DNA of 64,000 bases from Chryseobacterium indologenes (lineage in GTDB: Bacteria; Bacteroidota; Bacteroidia; Flavobacteriales; Weeksellaceae), in NCBI RefSeq assembly GCF_001295265.1, contig NZ_LJOD01000009.1, forward strand, positions 124,001 through 188,000, in the 5' to 3' direction. The notes under the pieces are model-generated. The model was not told where the DNA came from, did no database searches, and worked only from the letters and a program-made list of their open reading frames with translations. Shown here in pieces: positions 36,027 to 44,232 of this stretch; position 1 is the first letter of the stretch; each line of letters opens with the position of its first letter. The position numbers were made by a program, and so were the translations under genes.

Positions 36027-36929
36027 TTGGAAGATTATAAAAAGAGGATCATCAGAACGATCCGGTACATAGAAAACAATCTTGATGGGGACCTTTCACT
36101 GGAAAAGACCGCGGAAATTGCTGCCTATTCACCGTTTCATTTCCACAGGATATTTAAACTTATTACAGGGGAAACACTTCAGCAGTATATCCTCAGGAAA
36201 AAAACGGAAAAAAGCGCCTTTTACCTGGCAGTACACAAGCATCTGAATATTAAAGAAATTTATCTTGAGCTTGGTTTTCCCAATCATTCAGTTTTTAATA
36301 AGACTTTTAAAAAATATTACGGGATGTCTCCTTCCGGATTCCGCAGATCTGCACCTGATTCATTTCATAGAATTTTACACACATCAAGCAAGAACGGACC
36401 AATTGATATGCTTTTCACCCCATACATTTGCGGTGTCGAAAACCTTTTAAAATGGACGAAAATGAATCTGAAAATTGAAATCAAAGAACTGCCGGAAATG
36501 AATCTGGCCGCAGTAATGAGCTTTGGTCAGTACAATGTGGAATCCTCTTATACCGCTTTACTTGACTGGGCCGTGAAAAAACAGCTGTTTCCCGGAGAAA
36601 ACATCAAAATGATCTCTGTCTATCACGACAGTTTTAAAGTAACACCACCGGAAAAAGTAAGAATTCATGCATGTATGCTTCTGGAAGAGAAACTGAAAGA
36701 ACAGGAGGGGCAGGTTTTTTCCGAAACCATTGATGCCGGAAAGTTTATTGTCGGAAGCGGGGAAGTTACCCTCAACGATTTTGAAAAGTGCTGGGTTTCC
36801 TTGTTTTTGTGGATGAATGAGCATCATTATTCAATCAGGAAAGCATTTCCGTTTGAGATCTATCATTCTAACTTTAAAGAACACCCGGAAGGAAAAATGA
36901 TCGTGGACTTCTGCATTCCTGTTCATTAA
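36027..36929 (+). CDS. AraC family regulator with GyrI-like effector domain
   Basis: 300 residues from a TTG at 36027 (LEDYKKRIIRTIRYIENN, where homologues begin); the frame is open to 35904, but those 41 residues look non-coding. The N-terminal AraC DNA-binding domain has two helix-turn-helix motifs (LEKTAEIAAYSPFHFHRIFK and IKEIYLELGFPNHSVFNKTFK, about residues 17-100). Residues about 145-300 form a GyrI-like small-molecule-binding domain. This arrangement resembles Rob/SoxS-type multidrug sensors. It lies 164 bases upstream of the TonB receptor gene, but the receptor has its own promoter with a LytTR-type repeat. Confidence 0.88.
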   Translation: MEDYKKRIIRTIRYIENNLDGDLSLEKTAEIAAYSPFHFHRIFKLITGETLQQYILRKKTEKSAFYLAVHKHLNIKEIYLELGFPNHSVFNKTFKKYYGMSPSGFRRSAPDSFHRILHTSSKNGPIDMLFTPYICGVENLLKWTKMNLKIEIKELPEMNLAAVMSFGQYNVESSYTALLDWAVKKQLFPGENIKMISVYHDSFKVTPPEKVRIHACMLLEEKLKEQEGQVFSETIDAGKFIVGSGEVTLNDFEKCWVSLFLWMNEHHYSIRKAFPFEIYHSNFKEHPEGKMIVDFCIPVH

Positions 36930-37000
36930 CCACCTTAGATTAGATTTCGGATTTTATAGTAACGTTCTATATAGGTCCCTTAAACTGAATCCAGATTAAT

Positions 37001-37073
37001 TACCTTTCAGCAGCAAAAGGATACCTTTCGGTAATAATTTTTTTACAGGGAGGTGTTTTTCATCCTATTTTTG
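37001..37073 (+). promoter_or_regulatory. LytTR-type direct repeat plus promoter before the TonB receptor
   Basis: TACCTTTCAG at 37001-37010 and TACCTTTCGG at 37022-37031, 21 bases start to start (two helical turns), then 34 bases to TATTTTTG at 37066-37073 (TAnnTTTG). The same layout occurs before the histidine kinase and before the 2TM/response-regulator operon. Direct repeats of this length and phasing are what LytTR-domain regulators bind. Confidence 0.75.
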
Positions 37074-37093
37074 ATCCAGAAAACAAACATTCC

Positions 37094-39340
37094 ATGAAAA
37101 TACAAGGACGTAAAATACTGTTTCTGCTGGCTCTGCTCAGTTTCATAGTAGGATATTCACAGGTGAAAATTTCAGGAAAAGTTACCTTCAGAAATAAAGG
37201 AGTAAGTGAAGTAAATGTCACCTTAAAGAATACTTATGATGGAACAACAACCGATTCCGGGGGGAATTTCTCTTTTGAAACCTCCGAAAAAGGCAATCAT
37301 ACAATAACATTTACTCATCCAAAATATGAGGAAACTGAAAAAAATGTTGTTATTGAAAATCAGAATATCACATTCAGTGCAGAACTTAAAGAGCAGATCA
37401 GCGAGATTGATGCTGTAGTTGTCTCTGCAGGCTCCATCGAGGCCAGTGATAAGAAAAGGGCAACTGCACTTCTTACCCCTGTAGATATCTATACCATAGC
37501 TGGGGCAGACGGGCAGATCTCTTCTGCATTAAATTACCTTCCCGGAGTTCAGAAAGTAGGAGAAACAGGCGGTCTTTTCATCAGAGGAGGAACAGCATCA
37601 GAATCCAGAATTTTTATGGACGGAAGCCTTATCAATAATTATTTTTCCAATTCAATACCCGGAATTGCTGGAAGGGATCAGTTCAATACATCACTTTTCA
37701 AAGGAAATATATTTTCAAGCGGAGGTTATTCTGCCTTATACGGACAGGCTCTTTCTGGAGTTTTGATGCTGGAAAGTGTTGACCTTCCGGATCAGAGTTC
37801 CTATGATTTTGGGATTTCACCCATATTTCTTAGTGCAGGATTTCAAAAGTTAGGGAAAGATCAGCGGCATTCTTATGGCGCTTCCTTCAGCTATTCCCTT
37901 CTGAACCTGATGCAGAAAGTATTCAATTTCAACACAGATTTTATTGATGCTCCTAAAGGATTAGACGGTAATTTTAATTTCAGAATTAAAACAAAATCAG
38001 GCGGAATTTTAAAATATTACGGAATGTATACTTCCAATAAAATGGGGGTAAAATCAGAAAGCCTGGAACCTGAATACGATTTTTCACTGGTGAGACTGAA
38101 AGGCAAAAATACCTATCATAATCTATCATTCAGACAAAAATTCGGAAAATACCTTCTGAATATAGGAACATCTTATTCTTTCAACAGTTCGGATCTGAAC
38201 TTTTCTACGGAAACGGATGAAACTGAATCGGGCAGGACCAGGCTTCTGACTGACGGCAATTATATCAATTTTAAAGCGGTTGCTGACCGGAAAATTAACA
38301 GGATCAGCGCTGTGAGAGCTGGGTTTGAATTGAATAATACGGATGAAAAACTGAATTTTGAGGCTATCCGGAAGAATTATAAAGACCTTATTTCTTCTGT
38401 TTTTGCAGAAACAGATCTTGGATTCAGTAATGCGTTATCCGCAAAAATTGGGGTAAGAGCAGAACATTCCTCTTTTCTGAATAAAAATAATATAGCACCC
38501 CGTTTTGCGCTGGCTTATCGTCTTGCCGATAACTGGACAACCTCTTTAGCTTACGGACTCTTTTATCAGAACCCGGAAAGCAAATATATCAACGGCCCTG
38601 CAGATCTTGGCTTTCAGAAGTCGCAGCATTATGTTTTTCAGCTGCAAAGAGGAACTGAAGGAAGAACCCTGCGCCTTGAAGCCTTTTATAAAAAATATGA
38701 CCAGCTGATAAAAACATTCAATATTACACAGGGAAGTACGCAGGCCCAGCAAACCCAGATGGCTTTAAACAATGATGGATATGGCTATGCCAAAGGAGTA
38801 GAGCTGTTCTGGAGAGATAATAATAAAACATTTAAAAACATTGATTACTGGATCACATATTCGTTTCTGGATTCCAAAAGAGACTTTCTTAATTATCCCG
38901 TCAGCTTAAAACCTGGATTTGCTGCAGAACATACACTTTCAGCCGTGGTAAAAAGATTTATACCAGAGTGGAAACTGGGGGCAAATCTGTCTTATACGTA
39001 TGCCAAAGGGCGGCCCTACTACGATATTGCCTCGTCTTTTGAGAATGGAAGAGCAGTTAATTATACCAGACACGAAGGACGGCTGAAAGATTATAATGCA
39101 CTTAATCTGAGCTTTAACTATATCCCCAGTCTCGGAAAAAAAGAGGCAAAAGCTTTCACTGTTTTTGTATTAAGCATTTCCAATATTTTGGGGGCAAAAA
39201 ATGTCTACGGCTATAATTTTTCTACAGACGGAGCAAGAAGTTCAGCCATAGTTCCACCGGTGAATACCTTTGTTTTTGTGGGGGCATTTATCAGCTTCGG
39301 AGTTGATAAAACACAGGATGCAATTAATAATAATTTATAA
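37094..39340 (+). CDS. TonB-dependent outer-membrane receptor
   Basis: 748 residues with a signal peptide (KILFLLALLSFIVGYSQ). Residues about 25-100 are a carboxypeptidase-regulatory-like beta-sandwich (VKISGKVTFRNKGVSEVNV), then a plug domain (about 110-220; GGLFIRGGTASESRIFMDG) and a 22-strand-type barrel. No SusD partner follows, so it is probably an iron, vitamin or small-ligand receptor rather than a SusC. Its putative LytTR site links expression to the kinase/regulator pair 3-7 kb downstream. The next gene, 89 bases on, has a separate -7 element. Confidence 0.92.
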   Translation: MKIQGRKILFLLALLSFIVGYSQVKISGKVTFRNKGVSEVNVTLKNTYDGTTTDSGGNFSFETSEKGNHTITFTHPKYEETEKNVVIENQNITFSAELKEQISEIDAVVVSAGSIEASDKKRATALLTPVDIYTIAGADGQISSALNYLPGVQKVGETGGLFIRGGTASESRIFMDGSLINNYFSNSIPGIAGRDQFNTSLFKGNIFSSGGYSALYGQALSGVLMLESVDLPDQSSYDFGISPIFLSAGFQKLGKDQRHSYGASFSYSLLNLMQKVFNFNTDFIDAPKGLDGNFNFRIKTKSGGILKYYGMYTSNKMGVKSESLEPEYDFSLVRLKGKNTYHNLSFRQKFGKYLLNIGTSYSFNSSDLNFSTETDETESGRTRLLTDGNYINFKAVADRKINRISAVRAGFELNNTDEKLNFEAIRKNYKDLISSVFAETDLGFSNALSAKIGVRAEHSSFLNKNNIAPRFALAYRLADNWTTSLAYGLFYQNPESKYINGPADLGFQKSQHYVFQLQRGTEGRTLRLEAFYKKYDQLIKTFNITQGSTQAQQTQMALNNDGYGYAKGVELFWRDNNKTFKNIDYWITYSFLDSKRDFLNYPVSLKPGFAAEHTLSAVVKRFIPEWKLGANLSYTYAKGRPYYDIASSFENGRAVNYTRHEGRLKDYNALNLSFNYIPSLGKKEAKAFTVFVLSISNILGAKNVYGYNFSTDGARSSAIVPPVNTFVFVGAFISFGVDKTQDAINNNL

Positions 39341-39389
39341 AAATAATGGGAATTAAATTGTAATAATACAATGTTTTCTACGAAATACA

Positions 39390-39397
39390 TATCTTTG
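39390..39397 (+). promoter_or_regulatory. -7 promoter element
   Basis: TATCTTTG fits TAnnTTTG, 32 bases before the ATG of the small exported protein. Confidence 0.5.
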
Positions 39398-39429
39398 ATA
39401 AAAATATAATTAATCTAAAAATTGATGTA

Positions 39430-40080
39430 ATGAAAAAATATCTATTAAGTTTTGCTTTTGCTTTTATGAGTTTAACATCTTTTGCTCAGTCAGATTATGA
39501 AAAAGTAATGACAGAAAAAATTAGCAGGATAGAAGCATGCAGAACAGCTGAAGATTTTCAGGCTTTAGCCAACGATTTTGCAAGAATTAATGCCAAAGAA
39601 ACCAAAGAATGGCTTCCCGGATATTATGCTGCATTTGCCAGCATTCAAAAAGGGAGAGTCCTGATGAGAGAAGGAAAAATGAAAGAACTTGATGCTGCTG
39701 CCGCAGAAGCAGAAAAATATCTGGCAGGAGCTACAGGGGTTTTAAGAGGAGATAATGCTGAAACCCATCTTCTTAGAAAAATGGCTTTTTCATTAAGAAT
39801 GATGGTTAACCCGCAGCAACGATATAAAACAGCTGGTGCCAGCGCTGAAGCTGAAATGAAAGCAGCAGAAAAAATGGATCCGGAGAACCCGAGAATTGCC
39901 CTTATTAAAGCAGAAGATGTATATTTTATGCCTAAACAATATGGAGGAAGCAAAACTAAAGGAATAGCAATGTTTAAAGAAGCTTTGGCTAAATTTAATA
40001 CATATACTCCAAAATCAGCATTAGATCCGAACTGGGGGAAAGCAGAAGCTGAATACTTTATCAGCCAGCCGGTAAAATAA
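39430..40080 (+). CDS. hypothetical exported helical protein
   Basis: 216 residues with a signal peptide (KKYLLSFAFAFMSLTSFAQ). The mature protein is Ala/Lys/Glu-rich and helical, with TPR-like packing (ALIKAEDVYFMPKQYGGSKTKGIAMFKEAL near the C-terminus reads like the end of a TPR superhelix). Such proteins often follow TonB receptors in Bacteroidota. Function is unknown; a periplasmic scaffold is inferred. A terminator follows at 40137. Confidence 0.75.
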   Translation: MKKYLLSFAFAFMSLTSFAQSDYEKVMTEKISRIEACRTAEDFQALANDFARINAKETKEWLPGYYAAFASIQKGRVLMREGKMKELDAAAAEAEKYLAGATGVLRGDNAETHLLRKMAFSLRMMVNPQQRYKTAGASAEAEMKAAEKMDPENPRIALIKAEDVYFMPKQYGGSKTKGIAMFKEALAKFNTYTPKSALDPNWGKAEAEYFISQPVK

Positions 40081-40136
40081 AAACAGAATAAAACTTTCTT
40101 TGATTAAAGATTCTTTATTCCTGTATCACTAAAACT

Positions 40137-40163
40137 AACCTTCATTCTGTGAAGGTTTTTTTA
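40137..40163 (+). terminator. intrinsic terminator
   Basis: Stem AACCTTCA/TGAAGGTT (40137-40144 with 40150-40157) followed by seven T residues. It separates the TonB-receptor unit from the histidine kinase operon. Confidence 0.85.
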
Positions 40164-40235
40164 TACCCTTCAGACCAGGAAATCTACCTTTCAGTGAGAA
40201 ATAATTTTTAATATCTTTAATAGAGACTAATTTTG
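40164..40235 (+). promoter_or_regulatory. LytTR-type direct repeat plus promoter before the histidine kinase
   Basis: TACCCTTCAG at 40164-40173 and TACCTTTCAG at 40185-40194, 21 bases start to start, then 33 bases to TAATTTTG at 40228-40235. The kinase ATG is 18 bases further on. This predicts autoregulation of the kinase by its response regulator. Confidence 0.75.
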
Positions 40236-40253
40236 GCTCCATAAAAAACCAAC

Positions 40254-41570
40254 ATGAAACGCAAAGACCTAATCCTCTTACTCTGGGTATCGCTGGGAAC
40301 AGCAATGTTCTTCTTTTTGTTTTTCAACGCTGAAAAGACCTTTTACAACTTTTTGATTACACTGCTTATCTCAGTGATGTATTCTTTCGTAATTGGTATT
40401 GGAAACGGAGTGATCAGTGATTTCCTGGACAGGAAGTTTCCTTGGTCTGAAACAACCAGAACAAGAGGCATTCTAAGTATTATTTCTATTATAGTAAGCA
40501 ATTTTATTCTGGTTTACTTCTGTAATTACATGAATTTTGTTGTGATTCAGAAATCCGCTACTGCTGAGGTTTTCTTCTCTAATAAATATGGACTGACCAA
40601 CTGGTTCATGATCAATATAGCTCTTCTGATCTCCGCTTTTCTCCATGCTAAAGGCTTTGTGGATGAGCTGAAGAAAACCTCCAAAAAAGAAGTGGTTGAA
40701 CAGAAACTGATTGCTAAGTCGGCCAATGCACAATTTGAAAGTTTAAAAAACCAGCTTGATCCCCATTTTCTTTTTAATTCATTGAATGTTTTGAGCTCTT
40801 TAATTGATGAAAATCCACAACAGGCCCAGAAGTTTACTTCTTCAATGTCAAAGATATACCGTTATGTACTTGAACAAAAAGATAAAGAACTGGTAACGGT
40901 GCAAGACGAGATAGAATTTGCTAAAACCTATTGTGAACTTTTAAAAACCAGATTTGAAGACAGTGTGGAATTTACCTTTGAAGTGCATAAAGATGATTAC
41001 AGGAAGTACGTGGTGCCGCTTTCATTACAGCTTTTACTGGAAAACTGTATCAAACATAATTTTGCGACCTCTTCAAGACCTCTCACTATTAAAATATTTT
41101 CAGATCACGATACTTTGTGTATAGAAAATAATCTTCAGGTAAGAGAGCAGATTAAAGAGAGTTCCGGAATTGGGCTGGCCAATATCGTTCAGCGGTATTC
41201 ACTGCTTACCAAAAGAAATGTATTTATAGAAAAATCCGGGGATTATTTTAAAGTAAAGCTTCCGGTACTGGTAAGTAAACCTAATGTAGTCAGCATTCAG
41301 CCGGAAGATAAAGACAAAGCTTATGAAAGAGCTCAGAAACGGGTGAAGGAAATAAAAAGCTTCTATGCAAATCTTATTTCTTACTGTATTGTAATTCCGT
41401 TCCTGATCCTTCTGAATCTTTTAACCAATCCCAAACACATCTGGTTTTATTTTCCGATGCTGGGATGGGGAATCGGGCTTGCCGCTCACGGAGTGAGTGT
41501 ATTTGCCATAGGAAAGAACTGGGAAGACCGGAAAATAAGGGAAATTTTAGAAAAACAAAATCAACAATAA
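40254..41570 (+). CDS. LytS-type sensor histidine kinase with C-terminal 2TM domain
   Basis: 438 residues. Four N-terminal transmembrane segments (about 5-135) lead to a short coiled stretch and the His_kinase domain with LKNQLDPHFLFNSLNVL (phospho-acceptor His171), then a HATPase_c domain with N-box LLLENCIKHN and G-box SSGIGLANIV. Unusually, residues about 345-438 form a second membrane module, a 2TM domain (YERAQKRVKEIKSFY ... GWGIGLAAHGVSVF ... NWEDRKI). The same module occurs free-standing in three neighbouring genes. The cognate regulator is most likely the LytTR protein at 43434. The next gene starts 3 bases after its stop. Confidence 0.93.
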   Translation: MKRKDLILLLWVSLGTAMFFFLFFNAEKTFYNFLITLLISVMYSFVIGIGNGVISDFLDRKFPWSETTRTRGILSIISIIVSNFILVYFCNYMNFVVIQKSATAEVFFSNKYGLTNWFMINIALLISAFLHAKGFVDELKKTSKKEVVEQKLIAKSANAQFESLKNQLDPHFLFNSLNVLSSLIDENPQQAQKFTSSMSKIYRYVLEQKDKELVTVQDEIEFAKTYCELLKTRFEDSVEFTFEVHKDDYRKYVVPLSLQLLLENCIKHNFATSSRPLTIKIFSDHDTLCIENNLQVREQIKESSGIGLANIVQRYSLLTKRNVFIEKSGDYFKVKLPVLVSKPNVVSIQPEDKDKAYERAQKRVKEIKSFYANLISYCIVIPFLILLNLLTNPKHIWFYFPMLGWGIGLAAHGVSVFAIGKNWEDRKIREILEKQNQQ

Positions 41571-41573
41571 ACC

Positions 41574-41873
41574 ATGATTATCGAGAATTTAGATACCAGC
41601 AGCATCCGTTATAAAGAAGCAGAAAAAAGAGTAAAAAAGCTGAAAGGGTTTTACATGTCTGTTTTTGTTTATGTAGCCGTAAACCTCTTCATTCTGTTTG
41701 TAAATTATACAGAGTTGAATCCCGGGGAAAGTATATGGAGAATACAGTATTTTATAGTTCCCATTGTTTGGGGGATTATCATCATACTTTACGGGATTAC
41801 GGCCTTATTTCCCGGATTTCTGCCGGGACGGAAATGGGAAGAAAAGAAAATCAAAGAATTAATGAAAAAATAA
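41574..41873 (+). CDS. 2TM domain-containing protein
   Basis: 99 residues. The 2TM pattern is clear: a basic amphipathic lead (YKEAEKRVKKLKGFY), two transmembrane segments (about 28-50 and 60-85) and a closing WEEKKIKELMKK. It is coupled to the kinase (3-base gap) whose C-terminal domain it resembles, suggesting that the two associate in the membrane. A terminator follows. Confidence 0.85.
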   Translation: MIIENLDTSSIRYKEAEKRVKKLKGFYMSVFVYVAVNLFILFVNYTELNPGESIWRIQYFIVPIVWGIIIILYGITALFPGFLPGRKWEEKKIKELMKK

Positions 41874-41876
41874 AAT

Positions 41877-41919
41877 AAAAAGAGCTGAAAGATAAAATCT
41901 GTTTTTCAGCTCTTTTTGC
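41877..41919 (+). terminator. intrinsic terminator of the kinase operon
   Basis: Stem AAAAGAGCTGAAA/TTTCAGCTCTTTT (about 41877-41890 with 41903-41916), ending in a T run. It follows the 2TM gene stop directly. Confidence 0.85.
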
Positions 41920-41952
41920 CTTTCTGTATTTACCTTCTTAAAAATAGATTAT

Positions 41953-42522
41953 ATGAATACGTTACAAGTTATATTTTACGTTTCAATGGCCGTATGGTTT
42001 CTAAGTGAATTTCTTTACAAGAGAATTCTTAAATCTACAAAAAACGACCGGAAAAATAAAGATAAGTCCAGTCTTAATATATTATGGCTGGCCATTCCTT
42101 TTTCTATTGCCGCTTCAATATCGGTCTCTGATGTCACCGGTTTTTTCATTACCGGAAATAACTGGATTCTGTATTGGGGGGAGGCTTTCATTCTTATCGG
42201 AATTATCTTTCGGTTTATAATCATCAGGTCGTTAGGGAAGTATTTTACAGTAGATGTTACCATAAAGCAAGACCATAAAATTAAAAAAGAAGGATTTTAC
42301 AAATACATCAGACACCCTTCTTATACTTTTTCTTTGCTGACTTCACTGGGCCTGGGTATGTATCTGAATAACTGGCTGTCATTACTACTTGCCTTTCTTC
42401 CTCCGTTCCTTGCTTTTGCCTACAGAATTAAAATTGAAGAACAGGCTCTTATTGAGCAGTTCGGAAACGAATATATTGAATACAGGAAGAAAACAAAGAA
42501 ACTCATTCCGTTTATCTATTGA
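41953..42522 (+). CDS. isoprenylcysteine carboxylmethyltransferase-like membrane protein
   Basis: 189 residues, about five transmembrane segments. The C-terminal half carries the ICMT/PEMT methyltransferase signature: KKEGFYKYIRHPSY (RHP motif for SAM), then a hydrophobic stretch and IEEQALIEQFGNEYIEYRKK. Bacterial members of this family methylate unknown membrane-associated substrates; prenylated proteins are not expected here. It sits between two LytTR-controlled units but has no such repeat of its own upstream. Confidence 0.88.
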   Translation: MNTLQVIFYVSMAVWFLSEFLYKRILKSTKNDRKNKDKSSLNILWLAIPFSIAASISVSDVTGFFITGNNWILYWGEAFILIGIIFRFIIIRSLGKYFTVDVTIKQDHKIKKEGFYKYIRHPSYTFSLLTSLGLGMYLNNWLSLLLAFLPPFLAFAYRIKIEEQALIEQFGNEYIEYRKKTKKLIPFIY

Positions 42523-42662
42523 AACTCACTGCAGGCTTAAAAGGGTTAAAGCAGATCGCTGGAAGCAAGCCTTAGTGTTTTGATTTACATTATCTGTAGC
42601 TAAAGTAACCTTCAGCCCTTTATCTTCCATATCTAAGTTTCTCATCTTGGGTATCCAACATT

Positions 42663-42735
42663 TACCATTCAGTCACCATAATTTACCATTCAGTTATATA
42701 AAGTTGAATCAGGCTCTCTTTCCGTCTTACCTTTG
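42663..42735 (+). promoter_or_regulatory. LytTR-type direct repeat plus promoter before the 2TM/response-regulator operon
   Basis: TACCATTCAG at 42663-42672 and again at 42684-42693 (within a longer identical TTTACCATTCAGT pair), 21 bases start to start, then 34 bases to TACCTTTG at 42728-42735. The first gene begins 39 bases further on. Confidence 0.75.
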
Positions 42736-42774
42736 ATTCAACAAAATAACAAATCAATCTTTAAACAGAAAATT

Positions 42775-43071
42775 ATGGAAACAACATCATTCGCTAAAGA
42801 GAACCTTGCTTATGAAAGAGCGTCTAAAAGAGTAAAAGAACTGAAAGGATTTTATGGAAATCTTACTTCATACTGTCTGGTTATTCCTTTTTTACTGGTT
42901 CTTAACCTTTTAACAGCTCCCGGTCATTTATGGTTTTTCTGGCCAGCATTGGGATGGGGAGTTGGAATTGCTGCTCATGCAATAAGTGTTTTCGGAATCG
43001 GAAAAGACTGGGAAGAAAAAAAGATTAAGCAATTAATGGAAGAAGAAAAAAGAAATACAAAAACACTGTAA
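42775..43071 (+). CDS. 2TM domain-containing protein (closest to the kinase's own 2TM domain)
   Basis: 98 residues from the ATG at 42775 (METTSFAKENLAYERASK); an upstream in-frame ATG overlaps the -7 element and is rejected. Almost the whole protein is a 2TM domain very like the C-terminus of the histidine kinase (shared SYC-VIPFL---NLLT, GWG-G-AAH--SVF and K-WE--KI). A recent duplication or partner relation is likely. It starts an operon of two 2TM genes and the LytTR regulator. Confidence 0.85.
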   Translation: METTSFAKENLAYERASKRVKELKGFYGNLTSYCLVIPFLLVLNLLTAPGHLWFFWPALGWGVGIAAHAISVFGIGKDWEEKKIKQLMEEEKRNTKTL

Positions 43072-43099
43072 CCCAGTTTTAATCTAAAAACATACTGCC

Positions 43100-43375
43100 A
43101 TGAACTATAATGATGCCTACAGAAGAGTAGAGAAACTAAAGAAATTTTATAAAAACCTTTTATGGTTTGGAATTGTAGCCGGAGTGATTTTGCTTAGAAA
43201 ATATCTGAAATACGGAACCTTTGATTTTTCAGCAACAGGAAGCTCTCTGCTGCTTACAATCTGGGGAATCATCCTGACTGTAAAAGCTGTTGACTTATTC
43301 GTTTTTGATGATCAGTGGGAAAGGGGAATCGTAGAAAAAGAACTTAAAGACCATAAAAAACCGATTGATTATTAG
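43100..43375 (+). CDS. 2TM domain-containing protein, diverged
   Basis: 91 residues: a basic lead (YNDAYRRVEKLKKFYKNL), two transmembrane segments (about 19-38 and 48-70) and a closing DQWERGIVEKELKDH. It keeps the outline of the 2TM domain but little sequence identity to its neighbours. Its start is 28 bases after the previous 2TM gene and its stop 58 bases before the response regulator. Confidence 0.8.
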   Translation: MNYNDAYRRVEKLKKFYKNLLWFGIVAGVILLRKYLKYGTFDFSATGSSLLLTIWGIILTVKAVDLFVFDDQWERGIVEKELKDHKKPIDY

Positions 43376-43433
43376 AATTTCCCTGCTTTTTTCTAATTTT
43401 ATTCCGGATTTTTAAACCCAAACCCAATATCCC

Positions 43434-44177
43434 ATGATCAAAACTGTCATTATCGAAGATGAGAAACCTGCTTCAAGGAAATTAGAACGTATGCTGAGTA
43501 ACTTTCCTGATTTGGAGGTGGTTGCTAAAATTGAATCGGTAGAAGACGGTGTGGCCTGGTTTTCAGAAAATGAACATCCGCAGCTGATCTTTTCAGACAT
43601 TGTACTGGGTGACGGACTGTCTTTCGATATTTTTGAAAAGGTGCCCACAAAAGGCTTTATCATTTACACAACAGCTTTTGACCAGTATACGCTGAAAGCA
43701 TTTAAACTGAACAGCATAGATTATCTTTTAAAACCCATTCTGGATGAAGATCTTGCAGCAGCAGTAGAAAAGTTTAAATCATTTATTCCATCGGATAATA
43801 CAATCGGTTCCGAAGATATCAGGCAGCTTATCAGGAAAGAAAAATCTACACTTTCCAGGGTTCTTGTGAAGATTGGGTATAACCTGAAGATTGTACAGAC
43901 CGATGAAATTAGCTGTTTTTTCAGTGAAAATAAGATTGTATATCTTCAGACTAAAGAACGTACGTATCCTTCAGATTTTACACTGGATGAACTTGAAGAG
44001 GTGCTTGATGAAAAGAAATTCTTCCGGGTAAACAGGCAGTTTATCATCAACTCCGGACATATTAAAAATATTCATACCTCGCCTTATTATAAAGTTGAAC
44101 TTGAGTTTCAGCCACAGGAAGAAATTACTGTCAGCCGGGATCGTGTCAAAGACTTTAAAGAGTGGCTGGTCAGCTGA
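43434..44177 (+). CDS. LytTR family DNA-binding response regulator
   Basis: 247 residues. The receiver domain (1-120) has the acidic pocket IIEDE, the phospho-acceptor Asp55 in FSDIVLGD and the switch Lys in DYLLKP. The C-terminal LytTR domain (about 145-245) has VLVKIGYNLKIV, YPSDFTLDELEEVL, FFRVNRQFIIN and VSRDRVKDFKEWL. LytTR proteins bind direct repeats of about 9-10 bp spaced two helical turns, which matches three sites at 37.0, 40.2 and 42.7 kb. It is the last gene of the operon from 42775. Confidence 0.95.
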   Translation: MIKTVIIEDEKPASRKLERMLSNFPDLEVVAKIESVEDGVAWFSENEHPQLIFSDIVLGDGLSFDIFEKVPTKGFIIYTTAFDQYTLKAFKLNSIDYLLKPILDEDLAAAVEKFKSFIPSDNTIGSEDIRQLIRKEKSTLSRVLVKIGYNLKIVQTDEISCFFSENKIVYLQTKERTYPSDFTLDELEEVLDEKKFFRVNRQFIINSGHIKNIHTSPYYKVELEFQPQEEITVSRDRVKDFKEWLVS

Positions 44178-44232
44178 CAGACTGAAGAAAATTAGCAGAT
44201 ATTAAAAAAAAATGCTGAAATTAATGGCATAA

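Noticed and set aside
42606..42615. TAACCTTCAG as another LytTR half-site.
   Set aside because: No partner repeat 21 bases away and no TAnnTTTG at the matched distance from it.
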